A stretch of 51,724 bases of DNA from Albimonas sp041685625 (GCA_041685625.1 JAWLFJ010000013.1:1-51724), one strand, 5' to 3'; shown: positions 19,361 through 28,747, counted from the stretch's first letter. Program-made: numbers and translations. The notes: generated by a model not told the origin, from the sequence alone.

Positions 19361-19800
19361 TTTGGCGCCGCCGTTGGCCATGGCGCGAAAGATCGCTCAC
19401 GGCTCATGCCAGAGCCTCCTTTGAGCCGAGCCTCCGGATACGCTCCGAGCGTTCGGCGAGGGTGCAGCGGTCTCCGAAGGGGTGCTTCGTCGGCCCCCTT
19501 GGGCAAAAGACCTCGCGTGGGCGAAATCGAGCGCCCCTTGGTGGCGAGGGCATTGCCGCTCAGGCTCGAGATTCTGGACGAAGCATCGACGGAAGTCGGG
19601 AGTTCCGGCGCCGTGATCGGGCCGACGCGGCAGGGGCTCGCCCGCGTATCGACGAAGAGCCGGATTCCGTCGGGCTGGCCGGTCGTCCAGTCTCCGATGC
19701 GCCGCCAGCCGAGCCGACGCGGCGACGGCGACGGCGGGATCGAACCTCGCGTGCGATGTCGGGGGCGGTCGCCCTTGGCGGCTCGGCGCCCCGAAACGAC
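19361..19800. other. 440-bp gap without a recognisable gene
   Basis: This lies between the terminator of the sorting-signal gene and the terminator of rne. Open frames on both strands extend through it, but none has a ribosome-binding site or recognisable protein features. Its G+C is moderate. It may hold decayed coding sequence; I see nothing definite. Confidence 0.5.
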
Positions 19801-19801
19801 A

Positions 19802-19830
19802 GGGCCGGCCTGCGGGAAGCAGGCCGGCCC
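19802..19830 (-). terminator. terminator hairpin beyond rne
   Basis: A perfect 12-bp stem, GGGCCGGCCTGC (19802-19813) and GCAGGCCGGCCC (19819-19830), with loop gggaa, 31 bp after the rne stop. In the rne direction it is followed by tgtcgttt; in the other direction by atttctt, so it may work both ways. Confidence 0.75.
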
Positions 19831-19861
19831 ATTTCTTCGTCTGGCCTTGAGGACGCTTCGG

Positions 19862-22800
19862 TCAGCCGCCGAGGGACCACCAGCCGCGCCGCTTCGGCTT
19901 CGCTGACGCGGCCGCCTCCCCGGGCTCGGCGTCCGGCTCGAGGGGCTGCGCTTCGCCCGTCTCGGCGGCGGGCGCCGGGGTCTCTTCCGCCTCCGCCGGG
20001 TCGGCGGCGGGCGCCGGGGTCTCTTCCGCCTCCGCCGGGTCGGCGGCGGGCGCCGGGGTCTCTTCCGCCTCCGCCGGGTCGGTGGCGGGCGCCGGGGGCT
20101 GTTCTTCCGCCTCGGCCGGAAGCTCGGCGGCCTCGGGCGCGGACGGCATTTCGACCGGAACGGGAGGGGGCGTTTCGGCGACCGCCGGGACGGCCTCTTC
20201 CTCCTCGGGGACGGGAACGGGCTCGCTCCGCGTCGCGACAGGCTCGGTCGTCTCGGCGGGCACGGGCGGCGTCGACCCGGCCGCGGCCTGGGGTTGGACC
20301 GGTTCCGGCGTGGCGACGATCTCCGCCGCCGACGCCTCGGAGGCCGCCTCCGCGCCCTCCGTGCCGGCTTCCTTGGGCTTGCGACGGCGGCGCGTGCGCT
20401 TCGGGGCCGGAATCTCGGCCGCCGCTTCGGCCTCGGACACGGCGATCTCGGCGCCGGCCTCGGGCTTCGCCGGCTCGGTCTTCGCCTCGGCGGCGCGCGG
20501 ATCGCCGGTCTCCTCGGCGTCGATCACGGCCATGCCCTCGGCTCCCGCGTCGTCGCGACGCCGGCGGCGGCCGCCGCGACGACCGCGGCGCCGACGGCCG
20601 GCCTCCTCCTCGTCCTCGGCGGGCGCGGGGGCCGGGGCGGGCGCCTCCGCCGGCGCTTCGGCGGCCGGGGCCGCGGCCGGCGGCGCCTCGGCCACAACCT
20701 CGGCCTCCTCGGCCGGCTCCGGCTCCGGCTCGGTCCAGGCGACGGGGCTGACGGCCGGGGCCTCCGCGGGCTTGCGGGTCGGCGTCTTGACGCGATCCAC
20801 CTCGAACTGCGGGGAGACCATCGCGGCGTCCGCCTCGATCCGCACGGAGACGCCGAACCGGCCTTCGATCTCGGCGATGTGCTCGCGCTTCTCGTTGAAG
20901 AGGAAGGACGCAGCGCCGAGCGGCAGGCGCGCCAGCAGCTCCGGCGCGCGGTTCCTCGCGGCCTCCGACTGCAGCCGGCGCAGGGCGGCGAGCGCGAGGC
21001 TGGCGTCCGAGCGCACGACGCCGGTGCCGTGGCAGTGCCCGCAGGGCGCCGTCGTCGCCTCGATCATGCCGGGGCGCAGACGCTGGCGGCTCATCTCCAT
21101 CAGCCCGAAGGAGGAGATGCGGCCCATCTGGATCCGCGCGCGGTCGTCCTTGAGGCGGTCCTTCATCCGCTTCTCGACGGCGCGGTTGTTGCGGCCCTCG
21201 TCCATGTCGATGAAGTCGATGACGACCAGGCCGGCGAGGTCGCGCAGCTTGAGCTGGCGGGCGATCTCGTCCGCCGCCTCGAGGTTGGTCTTGAGGGCGG
21301 TGTCCTCGATGGAGCCTTCCTTGGTCGACTTGCCCGAGTTGATGTCGATCGCGACCAGCGCCTCGGTCACGCCGATGACGATGTAGCCGCCGGACTTGAG
21401 CTGCACCGTGGGGTTGAAGAGCGAGTCGAGCTCCTGCTCCACGCCGAAGCGCGCGTAGAGCGGCGTCTGCTCCCGCCACGGCCTGACGTGCCGGGCGTGG
21501 GACGGCATGAGCATGCCCATGTAGTCCTTCGCCTCGCGGTAGCCCTGCTCGCCTTCGACGAGGATCTCGTCGATGTCGCCGGTGTAGAGGTCGCGGATGA
21601 CGCGCTTCACGAGGGAGCCTTCCTCGTAGATCAGCGTCGGCGCGACGGAGGAGAGGGTGGTCTCGCGGATCCGTTCCCACTGGCGGAGGAGATATTCGTA
21701 GTCGCGCTTGATCTCGGGCTTGGTGCGGTTCGCGCCCGCCGTGCGGACGATCAGGCCCATGCCCTTGGGCACCTCGAGTTCGCCCGCGATCTCCTTGAGC
21801 TTCTTGCGGTCGGCGGCGTTGGTGATCTTGCGGGAGATGCCGCCGCCGCGCGCGGTGTTCGGCATCAGCACGCAGTAACGGCCGGCGAGGGAGAGATAGG
21901 TGGTGAGGGCGGCGCCCTTGTTGCCGCGCTCCTCCTTGACGACCTGGACCAGCAGGATCTGCCGGACCTTGATCACCTCCTGGATCTTGTAGCGGCGCTG
22001 GGCGATGCGGCGGGCCGAGATCGCCTCGGCCATGAAGTCGCCGGCGTCGCGCTCAACCGACTCGGGCGGAGCGGGGACGTCGCCCTCCTCTTCGGACGGG
22101 GCCGTGCGGGTCTCGGGCGCGTCGGCCTCGGCGGCAGGCGTCGCCTCGCCCTCGCCGTCCTCGCGCTTGCCGCGGCGTCGGCCGCGGGCGCGTCCGCCGC
22201 GCCGGGAGCGGCGGCGGCGCCGGGCGTCGCCTTCGTCCTCGCCGCTCTCCGCGCCGCCGTCGTCCTCGCCGTTCTCGGCCTCCGCGGAGGCGTCGCCCAC
22301 GGACGCCGCGTCGGGGGCCGTTTCGGTCTCCGGGGCTGCGGGCGCCGCTTCGGCGGCCTTCGGGGTAGCATCGGGCGTCGGCGCGTCGGGGTCGGCGTTC
22401 GACGCTTCCGGCGCCGGCGTCTCGGTTCCGCTCGTCGCCTCGACCGGCGTCTCAGGGGGGGTCACGCCCATCTCGGCCGCTTCGTCCGAGGCGGGCGTCT
22501 CTACCGCCTCCTCCACGGCCGGCGCTTCCGCGGGCGTCTCGGGCGCGGGCGCTTCCGCCGGCGTCTCGGCCTCGTCCGGGCTCGCCGGCGCGGCGGAAGC
22601 GGGCCGGCGGCGGGTGCGCCGGCGGCGCGGGGTCTCGCCCTCGGCTTCGGCGGTCTCGCCGGGCCAATCCTCCTGCACGCGCTCGTCGTCCTCGGCGCCG
22701 GCGCTCTCGGCCATCTCGCGCGGGCGGCCGTCGTCGCCGCCCTCGTCGCCTCCGTCCTCGTCGGAGCCGCGCGGGTCCTCGTCGCCGTCGTCGTCGCCGT

Positions 22801-23167
22801 CGCCGTTCCCCGAGTCTTCGCCGCGATCCTCGGCCTCGCCGTTGCGACGCGCCTCGGCGGCCTCGGCGTAGCGGCGGGCTTCGGCCTCCTCCTCCGCCAT
22901 GAGAGCGTCGCGGTCCGCCTTGGGGATCTGGTAATAGTCCGGATGAATCTCGGAGAACGCCAGGAAGCCGTGACGGTTGCCGCCGTATTCGACGAAGGCC
23001 GCCTGAAGCGACGGCTCGACGCGCGTCACCTTGGCGAGGTAGATGTTGCCGGCGATCTGCCGCTTGGACGTCGACTCGAAGTCGAAATCCTCTATCTTCT
23101 GTCCGTCCAGAACGACGACCCGGGTCTCCTCCGGGTGCGTCGCGTCGATGAGCATCTTTTTCGCCAT
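19862..23167 (-). CDS. rne: ribonuclease E
   Basis: 1101 residues; endoribonuclease that initiates mRNA decay and processes rRNA and tRNA precursors, scaffold of the degradosome at the inner membrane. The S1 domain starts near residue 36 and is interrupted by an acidic/basic low-complexity insertion (about 92-385, Glu/Asp/Pro/Ala-rich with Arg-rich patches), then resumes at RRYKIQEVIKVRQ. Catalytic Asp608 (AIDINSG) and Asp651 (DFIDMDEGRNNR) and the Zn-link CGHCHGTG (Cys709, Cys712) are present. The C-terminal half is disordered, with Arg-rich segments, three perfect 13-residue repeats and the end KRRGWWSLGG. The ATG at 23167 gives the family N-terminus; the open frame continues upstream only as leader sequence. 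Confidence 0.97.
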   Translation of the reverse strand: MAKKMLIDATHPEETRVVVLDGQKIEDFDFESTSKRQIAGNIYLAKVTRVEPSLQAAFVEYGGNRHGFLAFSEIHPDYYQIPKADRDALMAEEEAEARRYAEAAEARRNGEAEDRGEDSGNGDGDDDGDEDPRGSDEDGGDEGGDDGRPREMAESAGAEDDERVQEDWPGETAEAEGETPRRRRTRRRPASAAPASPDEAETPAEAPAPETPAEAPAVEEAVETPASDEAAEMGVTPPETPVEATSGTETPAPEASNADPDAPTPDATPKAAEAAPAAPETETAPDAASVGDASAEAENGEDDGGAESGEDEGDARRRRRSRRGGRARGRRRGKREDGEGEATPAAEADAPETRTAPSEEEGDVPAPPESVERDAGDFMAEAISARRIAQRRYKIQEVIKVRQILLVQVVKEERGNKGAALTTYLSLAGRYCVLMPNTARGGGISRKITNAADRKKLKEIAGELEVPKGMGLIVRTAGANRTKPEIKRDYEYLLRQWERIRETTLSSVAPTLIYEEGSLVKRVIRDLYTGDIDEILVEGEQGYREAKDYMGMLMPSHARHVRPWREQTPLYARFGVEQELDSLFNPTVQLKSGGYIVIGVTEALVAIDINSGKSTKEGSIEDTALKTNLEAADEIARQLKLRDLAGLVVIDFIDMDEGRNNRAVEKRMKDRLKDDRARIQMGRISSFGLMEMSRQRLRPGMIEATTAPCGHCHGTGVVRSDASLALAALRRLQSEAARNRAPELLARLPLGAASFLFNEKREHIAEIEGRFGVSVRIEADAAMVSPQFEVDRVKTPTRKPAEAPAVSPVAWTEPEPEPAEEAEVVAEAPPAAAPAAEAPAEAPAPAPAPAEDEEEAGRRRRGRRGGRRRRRDDAGAEGMAVIDAEETGDPRAAEAKTEPAKPEAGAEIAVSEAEAAAEIPAPKRTRRRRKPKEAGTEGAEAASEASAAEIVATPEPVQPQAAAGSTPPVPAETTEPVATRSEPVPVPEEEEAVPAVAETPPPVPVEMPSAPEAAELPAEAEEQPPAPATDPAEAEETPAPAADPAEAEETPAPAADPAEAEETPAPAAETGEAQPLEPDAEPGEAAASAKPKRRGWWSLGG
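19962..20100. repeat. 39-bp tandem repeat in rne 3' part
   Basis: Three perfect 39-bp units (19962-20000, 20001-20039, 20040-20078) and a diverged partial fourth unit. In rne each unit encodes 13 residues reading PAEAEETPAPAAD (in register), within the disordered tail. Perfect identity indicates recent expansion or homogenisation. Confidence 0.9.
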
Positions 23168-23538
23168 GGTCTCCGTGCCGGCCCTGCACCGCCCGACCGG
23201 CCCTCGGGGCCGAGACAGGGCGGCGGCGCGCCGGTTTCCTTGAAGGCGAGGCCGAGCGCCGCCGCGGGACGCCGCACGGGCGCGTCGGCGCGCCGTCCGG
23301 GCTGTCTCGTCGGTGCGGGGCGGGGCATCGCGGTCCTGTGCTCCTGGAAACGCCGTCTGCGGCGTCCCGTTGCTGGGGGCGGGGCGCCGAGCCGCCGCCG
23401 TCGTTCGGCCACGCGTCGGTGATCCTGCGGCGCGGGAGAGCCTGAGCTCCGCCGGCCGGGACGTCGCCGCGTCCGCAATCCGTGTCTCGTTCATCCATCG
23501 GGCCCGATCGCGCGCGATCGCGCGATGACCCTCCGGCG
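23168..23538 (-). other. long 5' leader of rne (about 370 nt)
   Basis: Between the strong leftward promoter (23544-23573) and the rne ATG there is no gene on the leftward strand. In other bacteria the rne 5' untranslated region is long and mediates autoregulation by RNase E cleavage. The same is inferred here from position and length only. Confidence 0.55.
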
Positions 23539-23543
23539 GCGTC

Positions 23544-23573
23544 ACTATAGACGTCGGTCGCACGGCTTGACAA
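23544..23573 (-). promoter_or_regulatory. sigma-70-type promoter of rne
   Basis: On the leftward strand TTGTCA (23568-23573) and TATAGT (23544-23549) are separated by 18 bp, each 5 of 6 to consensus, an unusually good match for this GC-rich DNA. On the opposite strand the same bases contain a perfect TTGACA (23567-23572) pointing at the amidase gene, but no good -10 follows it. Confidence 0.65.
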
Positions 23574-23655
23574 TCGCCAAGGCGCCCCGCCCGATGCGGC
23601 AGGATCCGTTCCGTCCGCCGCCGCCCCGCCGCGCCCCTGTCCGAGCCCGCCTCCG

Positions 23656-24903
23656 ATGCCCCGCCTCCGCCCGACGGCGCCGCCGCTCGCCGCTCTCGCC
23701 GCGCTCGCGCTGGCGGCGCTGGCGGTTTGGTTCGGGCCGTGGGCCGCAGGCGAAGGCGGGGGCGCGACGCCGACGCGCGCCGAGGCGGGGTTCCGCTCGG
23801 TCGGCGCGGAGCTGCGCGTCGCGGTGCGGCTCCCCGCGGCGGGACCGTGGCGGGCCTTCGCCCTCGATGCGCCGCCGCGCCTCGTGATCGACCTGCCGGA
23901 GGGGCCGATGCCGGCGGCGCCCCCGCCCCCGCCGCCGGGAAGCCTGCTGTCGGGCGCGCGGGCCGGCGCCGGGCCGGAAGGGCGGCCGCGACTGGTCCTC
24001 GATCTCGCGCGGCCCGCGCGGCTGATGCGGGCGGAGCTGACCCGGCACGATCAGGGGGCAGGGCTGCGCTTCGCGCTTGCGCCCGGGCGGCCGTCGGCGG
24101 CGGACTGGCCGGAGGGCGCGCGGCCGAAGGGGCGGGCGGAGGCGGGGCCCGCCCCGGCCGATCCGCGGCCGTTGGTCATGATCGACCCGGGGCACGGCGG
24201 GATCGATCCGGGCGCGCATCGCGGCGACGCCGTGGAGAAGGCGCTGGTGCTCGATTTCGCGCTGGACCTCGCGGCGGCGATCGACGCCTCGGGCCGCTGG
24301 CGCGCGGCGCTGACGCGCGACGACGACCGCTACCTCGGGCTGACCGACCGGGTGGGGCTGGCGGAATCGGCGGGCGCCTCGGCGCTCCTCTCGATCCACG
24401 CCAACACGGTGTCGCGAGGCGCCGCGACGGGCGCGACCGTGTTCACCCTTTCCGACGGCGCTTCGGACGCCGAGGCGGAGGCGCTGGCGGCGCTGGAGAA
24501 CCGGGCGGAGGCGGTGGGCGGCGTCGGTCTGACCGTCGACGGCGACGACGTGGCTCGGGCGCTGATCGACCTCTCCCGCCGGCGGGCGCTGGCGCGGGGG
24601 CGGGCGCTGGGAGAGGCGCTGGCGGCGAGCCTCGGCGCAGAGACCCCGATGCTGCGCGATCGGGAGCACGCCCAGGCGGGGTTCCGGGTGCTCACCTCGG
24701 CGGAGGTGCCCTCGGCCCTCATCGAGCTCGGCTTTCTGACCGACGCCGAGGATCTGGCGAGGATGCGCGATCCGGCATGGCGTCGGCGGGCGGCGTCGGC
24801 GATCCTGAACGGGCTCGACCGTTGGCGTAGGCCGGAGGACGGACCCCGGCCCGCCACGCCATTGGGGTTGGCCGCGTTGCCGCCCGCGCGTCCGGGGGAT
24901 TAG
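23656..24903 (+). CDS. N-acetylmuramoyl-L-alanine amidase (AmiC-like)
   Basis: 415 residues. The N-terminal signal or anchor (about 9-31) is followed by an AMIN-like beta region (about 45-145) that targets the septal wall, then an Amidase_3 domain (about 173-390). Zinc ligands are visible: DPGHGG (His180), Glu194, SIHAN (His248), plus the catalytic Glu in IELGFLTD. It cleaves the amide between MurNAc and the stem peptide during daughter-cell separation. It lies between divergent rne and the PBP1A gene, the usual order in this group, and probably forms an operon with PBP1A. No strong ribosome-binding site is seen before the ATG. Confidence 0.93.
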   Translation: MPRLRPTAPPLAALAALALAALAVWFGPWAAGEGGGATPTRAEAGFRSVGAELRVAVRLPAAGPWRAFALDAPPRLVIDLPEGPMPAAPPPPPPGSLLSGARAGAGPEGRPRLVLDLARPARLMRAELTRHDQGAGLRFALAPGRPSAADWPEGARPKGRAEAGPAPADPRPLVMIDPGHGGIDPGAHRGDAVEKALVLDFALDLAAAIDASGRWRAALTRDDDRYLGLTDRVGLAESAGASALLSIHANTVSRGAATGATVFTLSDGASDAEAEALAALENRAEAVGGVGLTVDGDDVARALIDLSRRRALARGRALGEALAASLGAETPMLRDREHAQAGFRVLTSAEVPSALIELGFLTDAEDLARMRDPAWRRRAASAILNGLDRWRRPEDGPRPATPLGLAALPPARPGD

Positions 24904-24940
24904 GGTGCGGATCGCCGAATCGTCGGAGCCAGCCTCGACC

Positions 24941-27517
24941 ATGACCCGCTTCCTCGCCTGGATCTTCAGCCTCGTTTCACTGGGAGCGATCTTCGGTCTC
25001 GGCGTGTTCGCCGCGGTGGTCTGGCATTACGGGCGGGACCTGCCGGACCATGAGAGCCTGGCGAAATACGAACCGTCGGTGATCTCCCGCGTCTACGACC
25101 GGGACGGGCGGATCATGGCGGAATATTTCGACGAACGCCGGGTCTTCGCGCCGATCGACGAGATCCCGCCGATCGTCAAGCAGGCCTTCGTCTCGGCCGA
25201 GGACCGCAACTTCTACGAGCATTCCGGTTTCGACGCCCTCGGCATCGCCTCGGCGGTGGTGGATTACGCGCGGGGCGGGCGGCTGCGCGGGGCCTCGACG
25301 ATCACGCAGCAGGTCATGAAGAACTTCCTGCTGACCAACGAACGCAGCTTCGAGCGCAAGATCCGCGAGATCATCCTGGCGACGCGGATCGAGCAGGTGC
25401 TGTCGAAGGACCGCATCCTCGAACTCTATCTAAACGAGATCTATCTCGGCGCGCGAGCCTACGGCGTGGCCGCGGCGGCGACCAACTATTTCGGCAAGCC
25501 GCTGGAGGCGCTGAGCGTGGCCGAGGCGGCCTATCTGGCCGCGTTGCCGAAGGCGCCGTCGGACCTGCACCCGGTCGAGGACCGCGAGGCGGCGCTGGAG
25601 CGGCGGGCCTACGTGCTGGGGCAGATGCTGCGAAACGGACATGTCGACGAAGAGGCGTACGAGACGGCGATGGCCGATCCGCTGCGCACCGTGCTCGACG
25701 GTTCGATCGCGCCGCTCCTGGCGGAGACTGCGCCGCGCGGCTGGTTCGCCGACGAGGTCCGGCGGCGGCTGACCGAGCGGTTCGGTGCGGCGGCGGTCTC
25801 GGGCGGCGGCCTTTCGGTCCGTGCGACGGTGGAGCCGGAGATGCAGGCGGCCGCGCAGACGGCGCTGCGCGAGCGGCTGGAGAGCTGGGACCGCGAGCGC
25901 GGATCCTGGCGCGGGCCGCTGACCACGCTGCCTGAGGTCTCGCCGGAGGACGAGGCGGCCTGGCGCGCGGCGCTGGACGGCCTGCGCCTGCCGCGGGACG
26001 TGCCGGGCTGGCGGCCCGCGGTGGTGCTGGCGGTGGGCGAGCGCAGCGCACGCGTCGGCATCGAGGGCGTCGAGGAGGACGCCGACGGGCATTACCTGAC
26101 CTTCGCGGACCTGCCGTGGAGCCATCGGGTCCTCGAAGACGGCCGCAGCCCGATGCGGGGACCGGCCGACGCGTGGTCGGTGGGTGACGTGATCCTGGTC
26201 GCGGGCGAATATCAGGGCGAGGGCGACGAGCGCCGGCGCGTGCGCTGGACGCTGCGGCAGATCCCTGAGCTGGAGGGCGGCTTCGTCGCGATGGATCCGG
26301 TCACGGGCCGGGTGCTCGCGCTGGTCGGCGGCTTCAGCCACGACCACAACGAGTTCAACCGCGCCACCCAGGCGGAGCGGCAGCCGGGCTCCTCCTTCAA
26401 GCCCTTCGTCTACGCCGCGGCGCTGGACAGCGGCTACACCCCCTCGACGGTGATCCTCGACGCGCCGCTGGTGATCGACACCGGGGCGGTGGACCTGTGG
26501 CGACCCTCCAACGCCTCCAACCGCTTCTACGGGCCCTCGCCGATGCGGGTCGGAATCGAGCAGTCCCGCAACGTGATGACGGTGCGCCTGGCGCAGACGC
26601 TCGGCATGGAGCGGGTGGCCGAGTACGCCGAACGCTTCGGCGTGTACGAGGACATGCCCCCGCATCTGAGCTACGCCCTCGGCGCGGGCGAGACGACGCT
26701 GTTCAAGATGGTCACGGCCTACGCGATGTTCGCCAACGGCGGGCTTCGGGTGGAGCCGACGCTGATCGACCGCGTGCAGGACCGTCGCGGCGAGACGCTC
26801 TACCGCCACGACGCCCGGATCTGCGAGGGCTGCACCGGCGAGGCGGCGGAGCCGGAAGCGGCGCCTTGGCCGCAGCCCGTGTTCCGGCGGATCATGGATC
26901 CGGTGACGGCCTATCAGCTCTCGGACATGATGCAGGGCGTGGTGCAGCGCGGGACGGCGACGCGGCTGCAGTCGCTCGGCTTTCCGGTGGCGGGCAAGAC
27001 CGGCACGACGAACGAGTCGAAGGACGCCTGGTTCGTGGGCTTCACCCCGAGCATGGCCGCGGGCTGCTGGGTGGGCCACGACACGCCGACGCCGATGGGC
27101 CGAGGCGCCTATGGCGGCACCCTCTGCGCGCCGGTGTTCGAGGCCTTCATGCGCGAGGTGATGAAGGACCGGCCGACGCCGGACTTCGCGCCGCCGGGGC
27201 GGGTGCAGATCGTGAAGGTGGATCGCGGCTCCGGCCGGCGGCTGCCCGACGACGCCTCGGGCGCCGAGGTGGCGTCGGAGGCGTTCCATCCGGGCGAGGC
27301 GCCGGAAGTGGGAGGTATCTCGGGCAGCGAGGTGATCGGCGGCGGGCTCGCCATGGGCGGGAGCGATCTGCCGATGACGCTGGAGGACGCGCCGCGCGAG
27401 GCCGTCACGCCGCCTCCCGGCGAGGACGCCGAGGACGCCGAGGACGGCGGTGCCGCCGAGGAGGCGCCCCGGCCGTCACCGCCCTCGGGCGGCTTCTCCT
27501 CCCGCGGGCTCTACTGA
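24941..27517 (+). CDS. mrcA: penicillin-binding protein 1A (bifunctional glycosyltransferase/transpeptidase)
   Basis: 858 residues. An N-terminal membrane anchor (about 5-28) precedes a GT51 glycosyltransferase domain with EDRNFYEHSGFD (catalytic Glu87) and GASTITQQVMKNFLL, an OB-like region (about 330-440), and a transpeptidase domain with the SxxK motif at Ser484-Lys487, SRN and KTGTT. It polymerises and cross-links peptidoglycan. The ATG at 24941 is chosen because homologues start just before the membrane helix; GGAG is 13 nt upstream. A GTG at 24905 in frame would add 12 polar residues and almost touch the amidase stop. The acidic Pro-rich C-terminal tail is dispensable-looking. Confidence 0.95.
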   Translation: MTRFLAWIFSLVSLGAIFGLGVFAAVVWHYGRDLPDHESLAKYEPSVISRVYDRDGRIMAEYFDERRVFAPIDEIPPIVKQAFVSAEDRNFYEHSGFDALGIASAVVDYARGGRLRGASTITQQVMKNFLLTNERSFERKIREIILATRIEQVLSKDRILELYLNEIYLGARAYGVAAAATNYFGKPLEALSVAEAAYLAALPKAPSDLHPVEDREAALERRAYVLGQMLRNGHVDEEAYETAMADPLRTVLDGSIAPLLAETAPRGWFADEVRRRLTERFGAAAVSGGGLSVRATVEPEMQAAAQTALRERLESWDRERGSWRGPLTTLPEVSPEDEAAWRAALDGLRLPRDVPGWRPAVVLAVGERSARVGIEGVEEDADGHYLTFADLPWSHRVLEDGRSPMRGPADAWSVGDVILVAGEYQGEGDERRRVRWTLRQIPELEGGFVAMDPVTGRVLALVGGFSHDHNEFNRATQAERQPGSSFKPFVYAAALDSGYTPSTVILDAPLVIDTGAVDLWRPSNASNRFYGPSPMRVGIEQSRNVMTVRLAQTLGMERVAEYAERFGVYEDMPPHLSYALGAGETTLFKMVTAYAMFANGGLRVEPTLIDRVQDRRGETLYRHDARICEGCTGEAAEPEAAPWPQPVFRRIMDPVTAYQLSDMMQGVVQRGTATRLQSLGFPVAGKTGTTNESKDAWFVGFTPSMAAGCWVGHDTPTPMGRGAYGGTLCAPVFEAFMREVMKDRPTPDFAPPGRVQIVKVDRGSGRRLPDDASGAEVASEAFHPGEAPEVGGISGSEVIGGGLAMGGSDLPMTLEDAPREAVTPPPGEDAEDAEDGGAAEEAPRPSPPSGGFSSRGLY

Positions 27518-27619
27518 GCGGGCCGGTCCGCAGCTTGCAGCATCGCGGCCGGGGGATTAAGTCCGCGCTTCGACGGGGCCGTGCCCGCCCCGCCCCCAGC
27601 CGAGACGGAAAGTCCCCAG

Positions 27620-28747
27620 ATGCGCGCCGAAACCCAGTCCCTGGTCGCCGAGATCGAACGCTCGCTGGAGATGCTCCGCCGACGCGTCGGCTGGGAGACG
27701 GCGGAGCACCGGCTGGAGGAGTTCAACGCGCGGGTCGAGGATCCGGACCTCTGGAACGATCCGGCCGCCGCGCAGAAGCTGATGCGCGAGCGCCAGCAGC
27801 TCGCCGACGCCGTGGAGCTCTGTCGCGGCATGGCGCAGGAGCTCGCCGATCAGGTGGAACTGATCGAGATGGGCGAGGCCGAGGGCGACGCCGAGGTCGT
27901 GGCCGACGCCGAGGCCGCCCTCGCGGCGCTTAAGGCGCGGGCCGAGCAGAAGGAGGTGGAGGCGCTGCTGGACGGCGAGGCCGACGGCAACGACAGCTTC
28001 CTCGAGATCAACGCCGGCGCCGGGGGCACGGAGAGCTGCGACTGGGCGCAGATGCTGGCGCGGATGTACGTCCGCTGGGCCGAGGCGCACGGCTACAAGG
28101 TGGAGCTGCAGTCCGAGAGCGCGGGCGAGGAGGCGGGCATCAAGTCCGCCACCTACAAGGTGATCGGACCGAACGCGTACGGCTGGCTGAAGTCCGAGAG
28201 CGGCGTGCACCGCCTGGTCCGCATCTCGCCCTTCGACAACCAGGCGCGGCGCCAGACCAGTTTCGCGAGCGTCTGGGTCTATCCGGTGGTCGACGACACC
28301 ATCGAGATCGAGGTGCAGCCGAACGAGATCCGGGTGGACACCTACCGCTCCTCCGGCGCCGGCGGGCAGCACGTCAACACGACGGACTCGGCGGTGCGGA
28401 TCACGCACATCCCGACCGGGATCGTCGTGACGAGCTCGGAGAAGTCACAGCACCAGAACCGGGCGAACGCCATGGCGGCGCTGAAGTCGCGGCTCTACGA
28501 GATGGAGCTGCGCAAGCGCAACGAGGCGATCCAGGAGCTTCACGACGCCAAGGGCGAGATCGGCTGGGGCAACCAGATCCGCTCCTACGTCCTGCAGCCC
28601 TACCAGATGGTGAAGGATCTGCGGACGTCGGTGGAGACCTCCGACACCCAGAAGGTGCTGGACGGCGATCTGGATCGGTTCATGGCGGCGGCGCTGGCCA
28701 TGGACATGACCGGCAAGAGCCGGGCGGAGGCGGCGGCCGAGGAGTGA
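27620..28747 (+). CDS. prfB: peptide chain release factor 2
   Basis: 375 residues of class I release factor. The codon-recognition SPF motif (RISPFDNQ) identifies RF2 (UAA/UGA), and SGAGGQHVN (Gly248-Gly249-Gln250) is the catalytic GGQ loop. It hydrolyses peptidyl-tRNA at stop codons. The coding frame is continuous: the in-frame UGA with programmed +1 frameshift known from E. coli prfB is absent, as in several alphaproteobacteria. GGAAAG lies about 7 nt before the ATG at 27620; a 13-codon upstream extension is open but unsupported. It follows PBP1A by 102 bp. Confidence 0.97.
   Translation: MRAETQSLVAEIERSLEMLRRRVGWETAEHRLEEFNARVEDPDLWNDPAAAQKLMRERQQLADAVELCRGMAQELADQVELIEMGEAEGDAEVVADAEAALAALKARAEQKEVEALLDGEADGNDSFLEINAGAGGTESCDWAQMLARMYVRWAEAHGYKVELQSESAGEEAGIKSATYKVIGPNAYGWLKSESGVHRLVRISPFDNQARRQTSFASVWVYPVVDDTIEIEVQPNEIRVDTYRSSGAGGQHVNTTDSAVRITHIPTGIVVTSSEKSQHQNRANAMAALKSRLYEMELRKRNEAIQELHDAKGEIGWGNQIRSYVLQPYQMVKDLRTSVETSDTQKVLDGDLDRFMAAALAMDMTGKSRAEAAAEE

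Noticed and set aside
19330..19860. A gene in the gap between the sorting-signal gene and rne
   Set aside because: Frames are open on both strands, but none has a start site, domain or plausible composition.
20294..23422. Rightward frame of about 1040 codons opposite rne
   Set aside because: Mirror of the rne coding frame; composition is Arg/Gly/Leu repeats without recognisable domains.
23567..23595. Rightward promoter TTGACA for the amidase gene
   Set aside because: The perfect -35 has no acceptable -10 at 16-18 bp; the same bases are explained by the leftward rne promoter.
24902..24929. Near-identical 23-bp string shared with 29444-29466 (gtgcggrtcgccgaatcgtcsga)
   Set aside because: Two mismatches; one copy encodes SDDSATRTP of bactofilin and the other lies before PBP1A. 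It contains GAATC (a CcrM-type site) but I see no shared function; probably chance.
27620..27720. Programmed frameshift in prfB
   Set aside because: The frame is continuous from the ATG through the GGQ motif, with no in-frame UGA or CTTTGA slippery site.
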